A stretch of DNA of 47,079 nt from an uncultured Lysobacterales bacterium (lineage in GTDB: Bacteria > Pseudomonadota > Gammaproteobacteria > Xanthomonadales > Xanthomonadaceae): assembly GCA_946886865.1 (NCBI GenBank), contig CAMPJI010000014.1:1-47079 (forward strand). The letters run 5' to 3'. This document shows, piece after piece, positions 33,331 through 41,332 of the stretch. Under the pieces are notes generated by a model, which saw nothing but the letters and a program-made list of their open reading frames with translations, was not told the DNA's origin and searched no databases. The position numbers and the translations under genes were made by a program. Position 1 is the first letter of the stretch. Every line of letters starts with the position of its first letter.

Positions 33331-34239
33331 ATGTCCGTATTGCGCGTGCCCCTGATCGCCCTGCTGCTCGCCGTCAACACGGTGCTGCACGTGGTGCCGC
33401 TGCTGGCGGTGGCCCTGGTCAAGGCGTTGCTGCCGTCCCCGCGGTTGCGCGTGGCCAGCAATCCCGTGCTCACCGGCATCGCCGAAAGCTGGATCGGGGT
33501 GAACAGCTGGATGCTCGACCGGTGTTCCAGCACCCGCCTGCGGGTACGGGAAGACGCCACGCTGGCGCAGGACGGCCATTACCTGGTGCTGGCCAACCAC
33601 CAGAGCTGGGTCGACATCGTCGTCCTGCAGCGGGTGTTCAACCGGCGCATTCCGCTGATGCGCTTCTTCCTCAAGCGGCAGCTGATCTGGGTGCCGTTGC
33701 TGGGCGTGGCGTGGTGGGCGCTGGATTTCCCCTTCATGGCCCGCCACACGCGGGAGCAGATCCAGCGTCGACCGGAATTGGCGGGCCGCGACATCGAGGC
33801 CACCCGCCGCGCCTGCGGGAAGTTCCGCGCCATCCCCGTGGCGATCATGAACTTCGTGGAAGGCACGCGCTTCACGCCGGCCAAGCATGAGGCGCAGGCA
33901 TCGCCGTACCGTCACCTGCTCAAGCCCCGGGCGGGGGGCGTGGCGTTCGTGCTCGATGCGATGGGCGACGGGCTGCACGCGATCCTGGACGTGACCATCG
34001 CGTATCCCGGCGGCCGGCCGTCGCTGGTGGATCTGCTGGCCGACCGCGTGCCCGAGATCCGCGTGCATGTCCGCCAGCGTCCGATCCCGGACGGCTTGGC
34101 GGGGGGCGACTACCAGGCCGATCCGGAGGTGCGCGCTCGGTTCCAGGCCTGGATCAATGGCATCTGGCAGGACAAGGATGCCGACATGGCGCGCCTGCTC
34201 GAGAACCCGGCCGATTCCACCGGCGGCGGGGTGGGTTGA
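33331..34239 (+). CDS. 1-acyl-sn-glycerol-3-phosphate acyltransferase-like protein (YihG type)
   Basis: 302 aa from ATG 33331 (AAGG close upstream; ATG 33292 is an alternative). An N-terminal membrane segment (VPLIALLLAVNTVLHVVPLL) is followed by a PlsC acyltransferase domain: motif I LANHQSWVDIVVLQ (HxxxxD variant HQSWVD), motif II region FMARHTREQIQRRP, motif III IMNFVEGTRFTPAK and motif IV GVAFVLDAM. The order and length match the YihG/LCLAT-like branch, which acylates lysophosphatidic acid at the inner membrane. Isolated gene; substrate preference unknown. Confidence 0.92.
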   Translation: MSVLRVPLIALLLAVNTVLHVVPLLAVALVKALLPSPRLRVASNPVLTGIAESWIGVNSWMLDRCSSTRLRVREDATLAQDGHYLVLANHQSWVDIVVLQRVFNRRIPLMRFFLKRQLIWVPLLGVAWWALDFPFMARHTREQIQRRPELAGRDIEATRRACGKFRAIPVAIMNFVEGTRFTPAKHEAQASPYRHLLKPRAGGVAFVLDAMGDGLHAILDVTIAYPGGRPSLVDLLADRVPEIRVHVRQRPIPDGLAGGDYQADPEVRARFQAWINGIWQDKDADMARLLENPADSTGGGVG

Positions 34240-34333
34240 GCGACCCGGTTTCCGCCACGGGACGCAAGAGTGCGGGACGATCGATGTCGGTCGCGGTCCG
34301 GCCCATCCGGCGAGGGCCGATCGCTGTCCACGC

Positions 34334-34927
34334 CTAGCGCTGGTCCAGCTCGTGGTGGATCAGCACCACGCACTGAGAGGCGAACAGCATGGTCCGGCCC
34401 AGCGTGAGGCGGGTGGCCCCGAGGCGGTCGAGACTGCCGAAGGTCTTCTTCGGCATCGGGATGTGGTCGGTCAGCAGGAAGCAGGGGTTGCCGTCGAACG
34501 CCTGCTCGCGGATCGGCGTGCCCTTGCGGTCCATCACGAACAGCTGGTGGTCCTGCGCGAGTTGCTGGACCAGCCGCTCGAAGCTGACCGTGCGCACGGT
34601 GACGCCCGACTCCACCGGCCGCTCCTCCTCCTTGCCCATCCCGCGCGACGCGTCCAGCGCCCTGGCGACCTTGCCCAGCAACGCCTGCTCGTTGAAGCCG
34701 CCGATGTCGTGCATGGCGCTGGCTTCGAAGCGGACCGTGCGCGAGAAGTCCTGCGTGCTTTCCAGCACCAGGTAGACGACCACGTCGGGACGGTGCGACT
34801 GCGCCACGAAGATGGCGTTCATCAGCGTATGCGCCAGGATTTCCGTGTGGGCCTCCTGGCCGACACCCGCCAGCAGCTTCGCGCTGTCGGTGGGCGCGGC
34901 GCGCGCCCTGAGTACGAAAGTTCGCAT
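34334..34927 (-). CDS. TrmY-like SPOUT methyltransferase
   Basis: 197 aa from ATG 34927. MRTFVLRARAAPTDSAKL, ILAHTLMNAIFVAQSHRPDV, VYLVLESTQDFSRTVRFEAS and the closing ASQCVVLIHHELDQR follow the TrmY family (COG1901). Archaeal TrmY makes N1-methylpseudouridine at tRNA position 54 with SAM. Bacterial members are scattered and their substrate is unproven. The C-terminal block, with the trefoil-knot loop HIPMPKKTFGSLDRLGA, is present, so SAM binding is likely. It is divergent from the reductase gene at 35129. Confidence 0.85.
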   Translation of the reverse strand: MRTFVLRARAAPTDSAKLLAGVGQEAHTEILAHTLMNAIFVAQSHRPDVVVYLVLESTQDFSRTVRFEASAMHDIGGFNEQALLGKVARALDASRGMGKEEERPVESGVTVRTVSFERLVQQLAQDHQLFVMDRKGTPIREQAFDGNPCFLLTDHIPMPKKTFGSLDRLGATRLTLGRTMLFASQCVVLIHHELDQR

Positions 34928-35128
34928 GCGTGTCGTCGCAGATCCGTCCGTCGCGGCACCGGGCGGCCGCGCCGGGATTGTCGCTGAATACAGCCGTGCG
35001 CGTTGCACCGGGCGGGCCTGCAGTCCGGCGCCGGGTGCGGCCTGCCGAACACCGATGCAGCATGTCGAACCGGGCGCGGCTGGTTCGTCGCCAATGGGCG
35101 ATTCCAGCGAAAACACGGGAGTGAGGGA

Positions 35129-35767
35129 ATGAGAAAGCTGGTGGCAGGTACGTTCATGACGCTCGATGGCGTGATGCAGGCGCCGGGCGCGCCCGACGAG
35201 GATTGCGAAGGCGGGTTCGCACATGGCGGCTGGCTGGTCCCGTACTTCGACGACCGGCTGGTCGAGGTCATGACCGACTGGACCACGCGCGCCGGCGGCT
35301 TCGTGCTGGGACGGAAGACCTACGAGATCTTCGCTGCGTCCTGGCCGAAATCGACCGATCCGGCGGACGCCACCGCGGTCGCGCTTAACACGCGGCCCAA
35401 GTACGTGGCCTCACGCACCCTGTCGCGACTGGACTGGGACAACTCGACGTTGCTCGGCGCGGACATCGCGGCGGAGGTGGCGCGGCTCAAGGCAGGCGAG
35501 GGCGGCGAACTGCAGGTGCACGGCAGCGGCGACCTGCTGCAGACGCTGCTGCGGCATGACCTGGTCGACACGTTGCGGCTGTGGACGTTTCCGGTCGTGC
35601 TGGGCGCCGGCAAGCGGCTGTTCGGCGCGGGCACCATCCCGCTCGGGTTTCGCCTGGTCGAGTCACTGCAGACATCCACCGGCGCCGTGTTGCACGTGTA
35701 CGACCGTGTTGGCGCGCTGAAATATGGCGCGGTAGAGGTAGGCGAGGAGACCGTGGTCTACGACTAG
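35129..35767 (+). CDS. Dihydrofolate reductase / RibD C-terminal family reductase
   Basis: 212 aa from ATG 35129, preceded by GTGAGGGA. The fold is shown by MRKLVAGTFMTLDGVMQAPG, GGFVLGRKTYEIFAASWP, YVASRTLSRLDW, LQVHGSGDLLQTLL and FPVVLGAGKRLF. These RibD-C proteins (YyaP/YwjB-like) bind NADPH; the true substrate of the stand-alone members is mostly unknown. No neighbours of riboflavin synthesis are present. It is convergent with the RIO kinase gene. Confidence 0.9.
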   Translation: MRKLVAGTFMTLDGVMQAPGAPDEDCEGGFAHGGWLVPYFDDRLVEVMTDWTTRAGGFVLGRKTYEIFAASWPKSTDPADATAVALNTRPKYVASRTLSRLDWDNSTLLGADIAAEVARLKAGEGGELQVHGSGDLLQTLLRHDLVDTLRLWTFPVVLGAGKRLFGAGTIPLGFRLVESLQTSTGAVLHVYDRVGALKYGAVEVGEETVVYD

Positions 35768-35797
35768 TTGGGTCGGCTTGCGCCGCGGTTGCGCCGA

Positions 35798-36655
35798 TCA
35801 GTCCTCGTACTGCGCGTCCTCGCGACCCTGCTGGCGGATCAGCGCGAGCTCGCGTGCGTCGTTGATCGCATCGCGAACCCCATCGAGGTCGACGGTGCGC
35901 TCGTCGAAGGTGAATTGGCCGGTCAGCACCGTGTCGGGCTGCAGCTCCCCGGCCTCGAACAGCGCCCACATCTCCTCACCGAACCAGGTGTCGAGCAGGT
36001 CCGGCGCCCAGCGCCCGAGGCTGGCGGTGAGGTTGTTGACGTCGCGCAGCAGCATGGACCGCGCCGCGTTGTTGCCGGCCGCGCTCACCACCTGCGGGAA
36101 GTCGATGACCACCGGGCCGTCGGGGCCGACCAGCACGTTGTATGCGGAGAGGTCGCCATGGATCAGGCCGCAGCACAGCATCCGCACCACCTGGCGCACC
36201 AGCACGGCGTGGAACTCGCGCGCTTGGGCCTCGTCCAGTTCGACTTCGCCCAGGCGCGGCGCCGTGAAGCCCTCGGCATCGGTCACCAGCTCCATCACCA
36301 GCACGCCGTGGAAAAAGCCGTGCGGCTCGGGCACGCGGACGCCGGCGTCGCGCAGCTGGTACAGCGCGTCGACCTCGGCGTTCTTCCATTCCGCCTCCTG
36401 CTGGCGGCGGCCATAACGGCTGCCGGTGGCGACCGCGCGCGCTTCGCGGCTGCCGCGCGACTTGCGGCCCTCCTGGTACTGCACGCGCTTCTGGAAACTG
36501 CGCTGCGCCATGTCCTTGTAGACCTTCGCGCAGCGCACCTCGTCGCCGGCGCGCACCACGTACACCGCCGCTTCCTTGCCGCTCTTGAGCGGGCGCACGA
36601 CTTCGTCAATGACGCCTTCGTCGATCAGCGTCAGCAGGCTGGCAGGAGTCTTCAC
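35798..36655 (-). CDS. RIO-type serine/threonine kinase
   Basis: 285 aa from GTG 36655; the longer open frame upstream is GC-driven. Motifs of RIO1: the ATP loop PLKSGKEAAVYVVRAGDEVR, VKxY-like CAKVYKDM, catalytic loop LIHGDLSAYNVLV and the metal loop VVIDFPQVV (DFxQ in place of DFG). YRKGRKSRGS-like basic segment YQEGRKSRGSREARA follows the ATP loop, as in bacterial members. RIO kinases mature ribosomal subunits in archaea and eukaryotes; bacterial ones are known mainly in proteobacteria, with an unclear target. It overlaps no neighbour. Confidence 0.92.
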   Translation of the reverse strand: MKTPASLLTLIDEGVIDEVVRPLKSGKEAAVYVVRAGDEVRCAKVYKDMAQRSFQKRVQYQEGRKSRGSREARAVATGSRYGRRQQEAEWKNAEVDALYQLRDAGVRVPEPHGFFHGVLVMELVTDAEGFTAPRLGEVELDEAQAREFHAVLVRQVVRMLCCGLIHGDLSAYNVLVGPDGPVVIDFPQVVSAAGNNAARSMLLRDVNNLTASLGRWAPDLLDTWFGEEMWALFEAGELQPDTVLTGQFTFDERTVDLDGVRDAINDARELALIRQQGREDAQYED

Positions 36656-36831
36656 GGGGTCCAGGGGCGAGGCGCGCGGGCCGCGGGGGCCGCGGCGGGC
36701 GCGCAGTGTGGCGGAAAACGGCCAGCGCTGCCTGACGAAGGCGTGACCGCTGCATCGCGTGGGCGTGTCGATGTGGCGCGCCCTCGGCCGTCGTTGTCTG
36801 AAATACCCCCAGGCGCACAAGGCACCCCGAC

Positions 36832-37455
36832 ATGCTGACACTTCATGGAACACCCCCGACGCGCGCCCTGCGCGTCATCTGGCTGCTCAACGAGCTGGGC
36901 CTGGACTACGCGTCGTGCCCGGTGGACCTGACGCAGGGTGAGGCGAAGCGGCCGCCCTTCATCGAGCTCAACCCCGCCGCCAAGGTGCCGGTGCTGGTGG
37001 ACGGGGACACCGTCCTCACCGAGTCGGCGGCCATCCAGCTGTACCTGGCGGAGAAGTACCCCGAGGCGGGCCTGATCCCCACGTCTCTCGAAGCACGTGC
37101 GCAGGTGTACCGCTGGATGTTCTTCCTGGTGACCGAGATCGAGCAGCCGCTGTGGCGCATCGCGCGGCACACGTTCATCTACCCGGAGGCGCAGCGGCTC
37201 CCCCAGGATGCCGCCCTGGCGGAACGCGAGTGCAGGGCGATGCTGGACGTGCTGGAGGCGCACATGGCCGACCGCACGTACCTCGTCGGCGACCGCCCAA
37301 GCGTGGCGGACTTCAATGCCGCCTACACCCTGGACTGGGCGAACGAGGCCGGCCTGCTGGACGGCACGCCCCGGCTCCGCGCCTACCTGCAGGCGATGTA
37401 CGCACGCCCGGCAGCCCCACCGACCATCGCCGAGGCCTTCGCGGCGTCCAACTGA
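36832..37455 (+). CDS. Glutathione S-transferase
   Basis: 207 aa from ATG 36832. The thioredoxin-like N-domain (MLTLHGTPPTRALRVIWLLN, NPAAKVPVLVDGDTVLTESA) has the cis-Pro and the glutathione-binding ESA motif. The all-helical C-domain contains YLVGDRPSVADFNAAYTLDW, the N-capping box. It conjugates or reduces substrates with glutathione in the cytoplasm. The DUF4287 gene starts 8 bases after it and is probably co-transcribed. Confidence 0.94.
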   Translation: MLTLHGTPPTRALRVIWLLNELGLDYASCPVDLTQGEAKRPPFIELNPAAKVPVLVDGDTVLTESAAIQLYLAEKYPEAGLIPTSLEARAQVYRWMFFLVTEIEQPLWRIARHTFIYPEAQRLPQDAALAERECRAMLDVLEAHMADRTYLVGDRPSVADFNAAYTLDWANEAGLLDGTPRLRAYLQAMYARPAAPPTIAEAFAASN

Positions 37456-37463
37456 GGATCACC

Positions 37464-37718
37464 ATGGCAAGCGATACGAAGATCAAGGGCCCGGCGTCGT
37501 ACTTTCCGTCGATCGAGCGGACCTATGGCAAACCGGTCCAGCACTGGTTGGACCGGCTCGACACGGTCCGGGACCAGCCGCACATGGCGCAGGTGGCATG
37601 GCTCAAGGACCAGCACGGGATCGGCCACGGCCACGCCAACGCGCTGGTGGCCTATCACCGGGCGCACGCGGCCACGTCGTCGCACCCGAGGGCCGCCGGA
37701 CCCTCCGGCGGCACGTGA
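37464..37718 (+). CDS. DUF4287-type small protein
   Basis: 84 aa from ATG 37464 with GAGGA upstream. IKGPASYFPSIERTYGKPVQ then HMAQVAWLKDQHGIGHGHAN match the DUF4287 domain, a short helical unit often found in proteins of stress responses. It follows the GST gene by 8 bases. The last 15 residues are low-complexity Ser/Pro/Gly. Molecular function unknown. Confidence 0.88.
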   Translation: MASDTKIKGPASYFPSIERTYGKPVQHWLDRLDTVRDQPHMAQVAWLKDQHGIGHGHANALVAYHRAHAATSSHPRAAGPSGGT

Positions 37719-37725
37719 TCCCGCG

Positions 37726-37761
37726 CAAAAACGGAAAGGCCCGGCACGGGCCGGGCCTTCC
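37726..37761 (-). terminator. Intrinsic terminator, mainly for the minus strand
   Basis: AAGGCCCGGC (37736-37745) pairs with GCCGGGCCTT (37750-37759) over an ACGG loop. On the minus strand the stem is followed by a run of five T (37727-37731). It lies between the convergent DUF4287 and lysine-rich genes and should stop the latter; it may also slow transcripts from the left. Confidence 0.85.
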
Positions 37762-37782
37762 GCGCGCGTGGATCCGAGGACC

Positions 37783-37899
37783 CTAGGTCGGCATGAAGCT
37801 CTTGGTCGCCTTCTTGTCGCGCTTCTCGGCCTTTTTTTCCTTCATCGACTTGGCCGGCTTCTTCTTCTGTTCCTTCTTCTGGTCCATCCCCTTGCTCAT
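37783..37899 (-). CDS. Lysine-rich 38-aa mini-protein
   Basis: 38 aa from ATG 37899 with AGGAGA just upstream. The sequence MSKGMDQKKEQKKKPAKSMK is followed by EKKAEKRDKKATKSFMPT: nearly half the residues are Lys or Arg, with regular Glu/Gln. It is disordered or a charged helix and could bind nucleic acid. A good ribosome site, a proper terminator downstream and non-random composition (Lys coded by AAG in a GC-rich genome) support it. Similar mini-proteins are recalled from related genera; function unknown. It is too short for most gene finders. Confidence 0.8.
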   Translation of the reverse strand: MSKGMDQKKEQKKKPAKSMKEKKAEKRDKKATKSFMPT

Positions 37900-38125
37900 G
37901 GGCATCTCCTGCGCGCGTGGCGCTGGACTGCGGGTCGCAGTCGGCCCGTCGAGTATGCGCCGGTGGATGGCGCGGACACACGTGCCGCCACGCCTGCGAC
38001 GCCGATCGGGGCGGCGGCGTGTGCCTGCCCCGCCGGCCGCGCGGCATTACTCCGGGATCGCGATGCGGCCGTAACGCCGTTGCGTGCACCCTGACGGCCC
38101 GTTTCCAGTGTCCCGTGGAGTCCAC

Positions 38126-38731
38126 ATGCGCGTGCGTGATGCCTTTCTTGTGATGTGCCTGGCGGTACCCGTGCTGGCGGCCTGCAGCGATCAGGCCGGT
38201 CCCGCCGAAACTGACGCGCCGGCCGTCGCCGCCCCTGAGCCCGCGCCCGAGCCGACCCCGGACGTCCAGCCCGCCCCGGATGCGGTCACCGGGACGGAGA
38301 CGGACACGCCGACGGGCCCCGCCCCCGATGGCCCGACGCGGGGCGGCGACGGTTCGCAGATCGCGCTCCAGCCGCTGACGCCGGGGCAGCTGCGCGACGT
38401 GGAGATCCCCGGCGAGCTGGCGTGCAGTTTCGCCGACGACACCGGCGCCACGCTGCTGGTGGCGCGCGCCGACGTGATGCCCGACGGCATGGTCCGCGGC
38501 GCGGTCAACAACAGCGGTTACGTCGAGCCGCTGGGCAACGGCCGGGCGGGGGGCTTCAACGACCTGCTGGACGGGATCACGCTCAGCGGCAAGGGCCTGA
38601 CGGTCGTTCTGGTGCGCGGTGCGGCCAAGCCCACCGGCAACGAGTCCACCCAGCACGTGGCCACGCTTACCGTGCAGCGCGCCGACGGCGCCGAGCGCAC
38701 CTACGACGGGCTGTTGACCTGCGGGCCGTGA
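38126..38731 (+). CDS. Hypothetical lipoprotein
   Basis: 201 aa from ATG 38126. Lipoprotein signal peptide MRVRDAFLVMCLAVPVLAAC (lipobox LAAC, C20), a Pro/Glu/Asp-rich linker of about 55 residues, then a small beta-rich domain with LQPLTPGQLRDVEIPGELAC and GATLLVARADVMPDG. The domain resembles a beta-sandwich; two further Cys (near C99 and C199) may form a disulphide. It is probably at the outer membrane, function unknown. Confidence 0.85.
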   Translation: MRVRDAFLVMCLAVPVLAACSDQAGPAETDAPAVAAPEPAPEPTPDVQPAPDAVTGTETDTPTGPAPDGPTRGGDGSQIALQPLTPGQLRDVEIPGELACSFADDTGATLLVARADVMPDGMVRGAVNNSGYVEPLGNGRAGGFNDLLDGITLSGKGLTVVLVRGAAKPTGNESTQHVATLTVQRADGAERTYDGLLTCGP

Positions 38732-38809
38732 GGCAGGGCATCACGTCGGGCGCGCCCCCCGGGGCCGGTTTATCAGGGCCAGTCCAGCAGGGCCGTCTAG
38801 AATCGGCCG

Positions 38810-39121
38810 ATGGAATATCAACTGGTGATCAAGTTCTGGCGCAAGTCGCTGGCCGATGAGACGTTCCTCGACTCGATCGAACGCGAGCTGGCCGAGGCCC
38901 TGGGCAGCGCTGCCGTGCTCGAGGGATACGACGTCAGCCCGAAGGAGATCAACCTGTTCATGCTGACGGACGATCCACGGCAGTCGTTCCGGCGCAGCCG
39001 CGACGTGCTGACCCGGCTGGGTGTCGAGAACGGGGTGTCGGCCGCGTACCGGTTGCAGGGTGGCGCGAAGTTCACCTCGGTGTGGCCGCTGCGCGCGATG
39101 CGTAAGTTCAGCCTGCCGTGA
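38810..39121 (+). CDS. Hypothetical protein
   Basis: 103 aa from ATG 38810. A soluble alpha/beta protein: MEYQLVIKFWRKSLADETFL, a helix IERELAEALG, and INLFMLTDDPRQSFRRSRDVL. The pattern suits a small ferredoxin-like or immunity-type protein, but no family is claimed. It stands alone and is followed by a hairpin terminator. Confidence 0.75.
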   Translation: MEYQLVIKFWRKSLADETFLDSIERELAEALGSAAVLEGYDVSPKEINLFMLTDDPRQSFRRSRDVLTRLGVENGVSAAYRLQGGAKFTSVWPLRAMRKFSLP

Positions 39122-39122
39122 G

Positions 39123-39149
39123 TGCGCCGCTCCAGGTGGGAGCGGCGCA
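39123..39149. terminator. Hairpin between convergent genes
   Basis: TGCGCCGCTCC (39123-39133) pairs with GGAGCGGCGCA (39139-39149), 11 perfect pairs over AGGTG. It begins two bases after the stop of the small gene and lies before the convergent secreted-protein gene. No T-run; a shared transcription barrier is likely. Confidence 0.7.
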
Positions 39150-39181
39150 TGGTTCCGGAAGCACGCCACGGCAGTCTGGTG

Positions 39182-39931
39182 TCAGAAGCGTCGCGTCCCC
39201 GCACCCCAGTCCCCGATGTCGCACTGGCCCGAGAAGTCGGTCATCGCGTCGATGGTGATGTGGCCTGAACGCCGGTCTACGGTCAGCTGCGGGCGGTTCA
39301 TCCCGTTGAGCCGGTAGCGCGCGCTGATGCGGTCGGGCGTCACCGCCAGGTCGGTGAGGTCCCACCAGCCGTTGTGGCCGCCCGAGTGGATGGGCGGCAC
39401 GAGGTCGGGGCCCAGGTGGATGCGACCGTGGTCGCCGTAGAGCTCGATCTGCACGTCGCTGTTGAAGCCCTGGGTACCGCTTCGGAGATTGCTGGATTCT
39501 TTCCACTTGTGGCGTTCACCGTCCCAGCTGTAGCTGGGCTCGGAGGTCACGGTCGGGCGGGAGCCTGCGCCATAACAGACCAGCACGAGCGACTGCGCAT
39601 CACGTGTCCCGGCGATGGGCGGCGACGGGGGCGTGGACTGCGACGCATCGCCGCCTTCGCAGTTGGGCGCCGGCACGGCGGTTATCGCCGCATAGCGGCC
39701 GTCCATGGTCGATACGGAAATGCAGCGACCGGTGCGCGCGTTCCACCAGAAGGTGAAGCGCTGGTCGCGCACCACGTTGGACTGTCGCGCCTCGTACCCG
39801 CGGGACAGCAACTGGGTTTCGCCGCCGGCGGCGCGGGCGCCGACCAGGTCCTCGACATCGGGGGCGGTCTGGGCGGCGACGGAAAAGGACAGGGCGGATG
39901 CGGCGGCAAGGACGGCGTGAAGGGGGCGCAT
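39182..39931 (-). CDS. Secreted hypothetical protein
   Basis: 249 aa from ATG 39931. Signal peptide ends near SVAAQTA (residue 22). The first half contains QSNVVRDQRFTFWWNARTGR CISVSTMDGRY, as in small secreted proteins with a conserved 'WWN...C' core. The second half is beta-rich and ends TIDAMTDFSGQCDIGDWGAG; Cys residues suggest disulphides. It is probably periplasmic or secreted, function unknown. No paralog in the window. Confidence 0.82.
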   Translation of the reverse strand: MRPLHAVLAAASALSFSVAAQTAPDVEDLVGARAAGGETQLLSRGYEARQSNVVRDQRFTFWWNARTGRCISVSTMDGRYAAITAVPAPNCEGGDASQSTPPSPPIAGTRDAQSLVLVCYGAGSRPTVTSEPSYSWDGERHKWKESSNLRSGTQGFNSDVQIELYGDHGRIHLGPDLVPPIHSGGHNGWWDLTDLAVTPDRISARYRLNGMNRPQLTVDRRSGHITIDAMTDFSGQCDIGDWGAGTRRF

Positions 39932-40472
39932 GGCAGTGTCTCCGGCAAGTCGGACGGGTCCATGGGACCGGTGAAGGACAACGGCATGGAGGTCGGGCGT
40001 TGTGTCGTAGGCCGCACCGCATGTACGGCCAGGTCGGGAGCCGCCCGCGTATGGACGGTGCCCATCGCCACATGCCCTGTTCCAGCCGCTGCCGGTCCCT
40101 CCCATGGCGTTCGCGGATGGTCGCGGACAGCGCCCTATACCGGTGCTCGCGTGAGGGCGGGGTGGTGGCGCGCATGCGCGTGAGGCATGGCCCGGTTAAA
40201 CGATGGGAGTGCCGACGCACCTGCCGCTGTTGTTGAGTGTGGGCGTACTGCGAGCGGGGGGACATGCCGCCGGTTGGTGCCAGCACCTCGCCGTTCCCGC
40301 GGTCTTTCATATCCTGCCGTCGCGCGCACCGGACGACACGTCGGGGGCGCTCAAACGGGCTCCACCGCGCGTCTCGCGCGTACCCGTGCCGGCGGGCCCA
40401 TCGCCCGTCGTTGCGCGGATCGCCGCCGGGCTGGCGCGCGATAATGGCCGGCCACACTGATCCTTGGCCCGC
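39932..40472. other. Long divergent intergenic region without a gene
   Basis: These 541 bases separate the starts of two divergent genes. Open frames exist on both strands, but none has a ribosome site, a sensible composition or family features. It presumably carries both promoters; a -10-like GATAAT lies at 40440-40445, 28 bases before the right-hand gene, without a good -35. Confidence 0.4.
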
Positions 40473-41030
40473 ATGTCCATTGTGCTCACCGACTTCGCCC
40501 GCCCGCGCCTGTTCCCGCGCGAGCCCCGGCGCAACACCATCCAGGACGTCACGCCGGAGCAGTTCGAACGCCACCTCAACGACACGCCGCCGTTGAGGGT
40601 GCTCGACGGCTACGCGCCGTTCTGCAAGTTGCACGTGCACCGCAACTGGACGTCCACGCGCTGCCTTTCCATACCGATCACCGACGACAACCGCCATCTG
40701 CTGCGCTCGGACTACGAAGCCCGTACGAAGGACGAGTTGCCGGTGCTGGTGCGCTGGTTCGAAGGCATCGACCCGCCGGTGGCCGATTACCTGGTCGTCA
40801 TCCTCTACAGCCGCGACCAGCTGGCGAAGGAAGGCACGGCCATCGAGGCGGACTGGGGCGTGGTCGGCTGCATGTACACCACCGAGCCGGAGGAGGCGCC
40901 GATGGCGCCGATCACGATGCTGCGCAACGCGTTGGGTGTGGAGGAGGGCGGCTCGGGTGTGCCGCTGGACCGCGAGGCCTATGCGCGCAGCGTGGCGTTC
41001 TGGCGCACGCACGCCAACTGGCGGGGATAG
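40473..41030 (+). CDS. DUF3228 family protein
   Basis: 185 aa from ATG 40473. The start VLTDFARPRLFPREPRRNTI, the LRVLDGYAPFCKLHVHRNWT block and WGVVGCMYTTEPEEAPMAPI TMLRNALG follow the DUF3228 family. No signal peptide or membrane segment; cytoplasmic. Conserved His/Cys in FCKLHVH could bind metal. The family has no known activity. It is a single gene. Confidence 0.88.
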   Translation: MSIVLTDFARPRLFPREPRRNTIQDVTPEQFERHLNDTPPLRVLDGYAPFCKLHVHRNWTSTRCLSIPITDDNRHLLRSDYEARTKDELPVLVRWFEGIDPPVADYLVVILYSRDQLAKEGTAIEADWGVVGCMYTTEPEEAPMAPITMLRNALGVEEGGSGVPLDREAYARSVAFWRTHANWRG

Positions 41031-41112
41031 GACATCGCAGGCGGCGAGGCCGTTGCCAAGGCCTTGACCCGTGTCGCGTCAGGCTCAGGTTCCCCACTGC
41101 AGAGGACCGACC

Positions 41113-41303
41113 ATGACGACCTCCCGGAAAGACGACGCCCATGCATCCGACCCGGCACGCGAACCGGCTCCGTCCACTCCTGACGCCACCACGACCAACC
41201 CGCGTGAGGGACTGGACCGCGAGGTGACCTCGACGATGCGGACGCGGTGGACGAAGACGGTGCGTTGCCGGGTCGTGTGGGCGGCGGTCTGGCCGGCGGC
41301 TGA
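41113..41303 (+). pseudogene. Small acidic-tailed protein gene, apparently frameshifted
   Basis: ATG 41113 starts MTTSRKDDAHASDPAREPAP and continues to about GLDREV. In that frame it then turns basic and Trp-rich with no sensible end. From about 41221 another frame gives GDLDDADAVDEDGALPGRVG GGLAGG and a stop at 41301-41303, a tail recalled from small proteins of this family of bacteria. The second frame has a stop just upstream, so it is not a gene by itself. One missing or extra base near 41215-41225 would join the two. It could be a real mutation or a sequencing error. Confidence 0.55.
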
Positions 41304-41332
41304 GGGAAACACCTGCGAGGTCGGCGGCGCGC

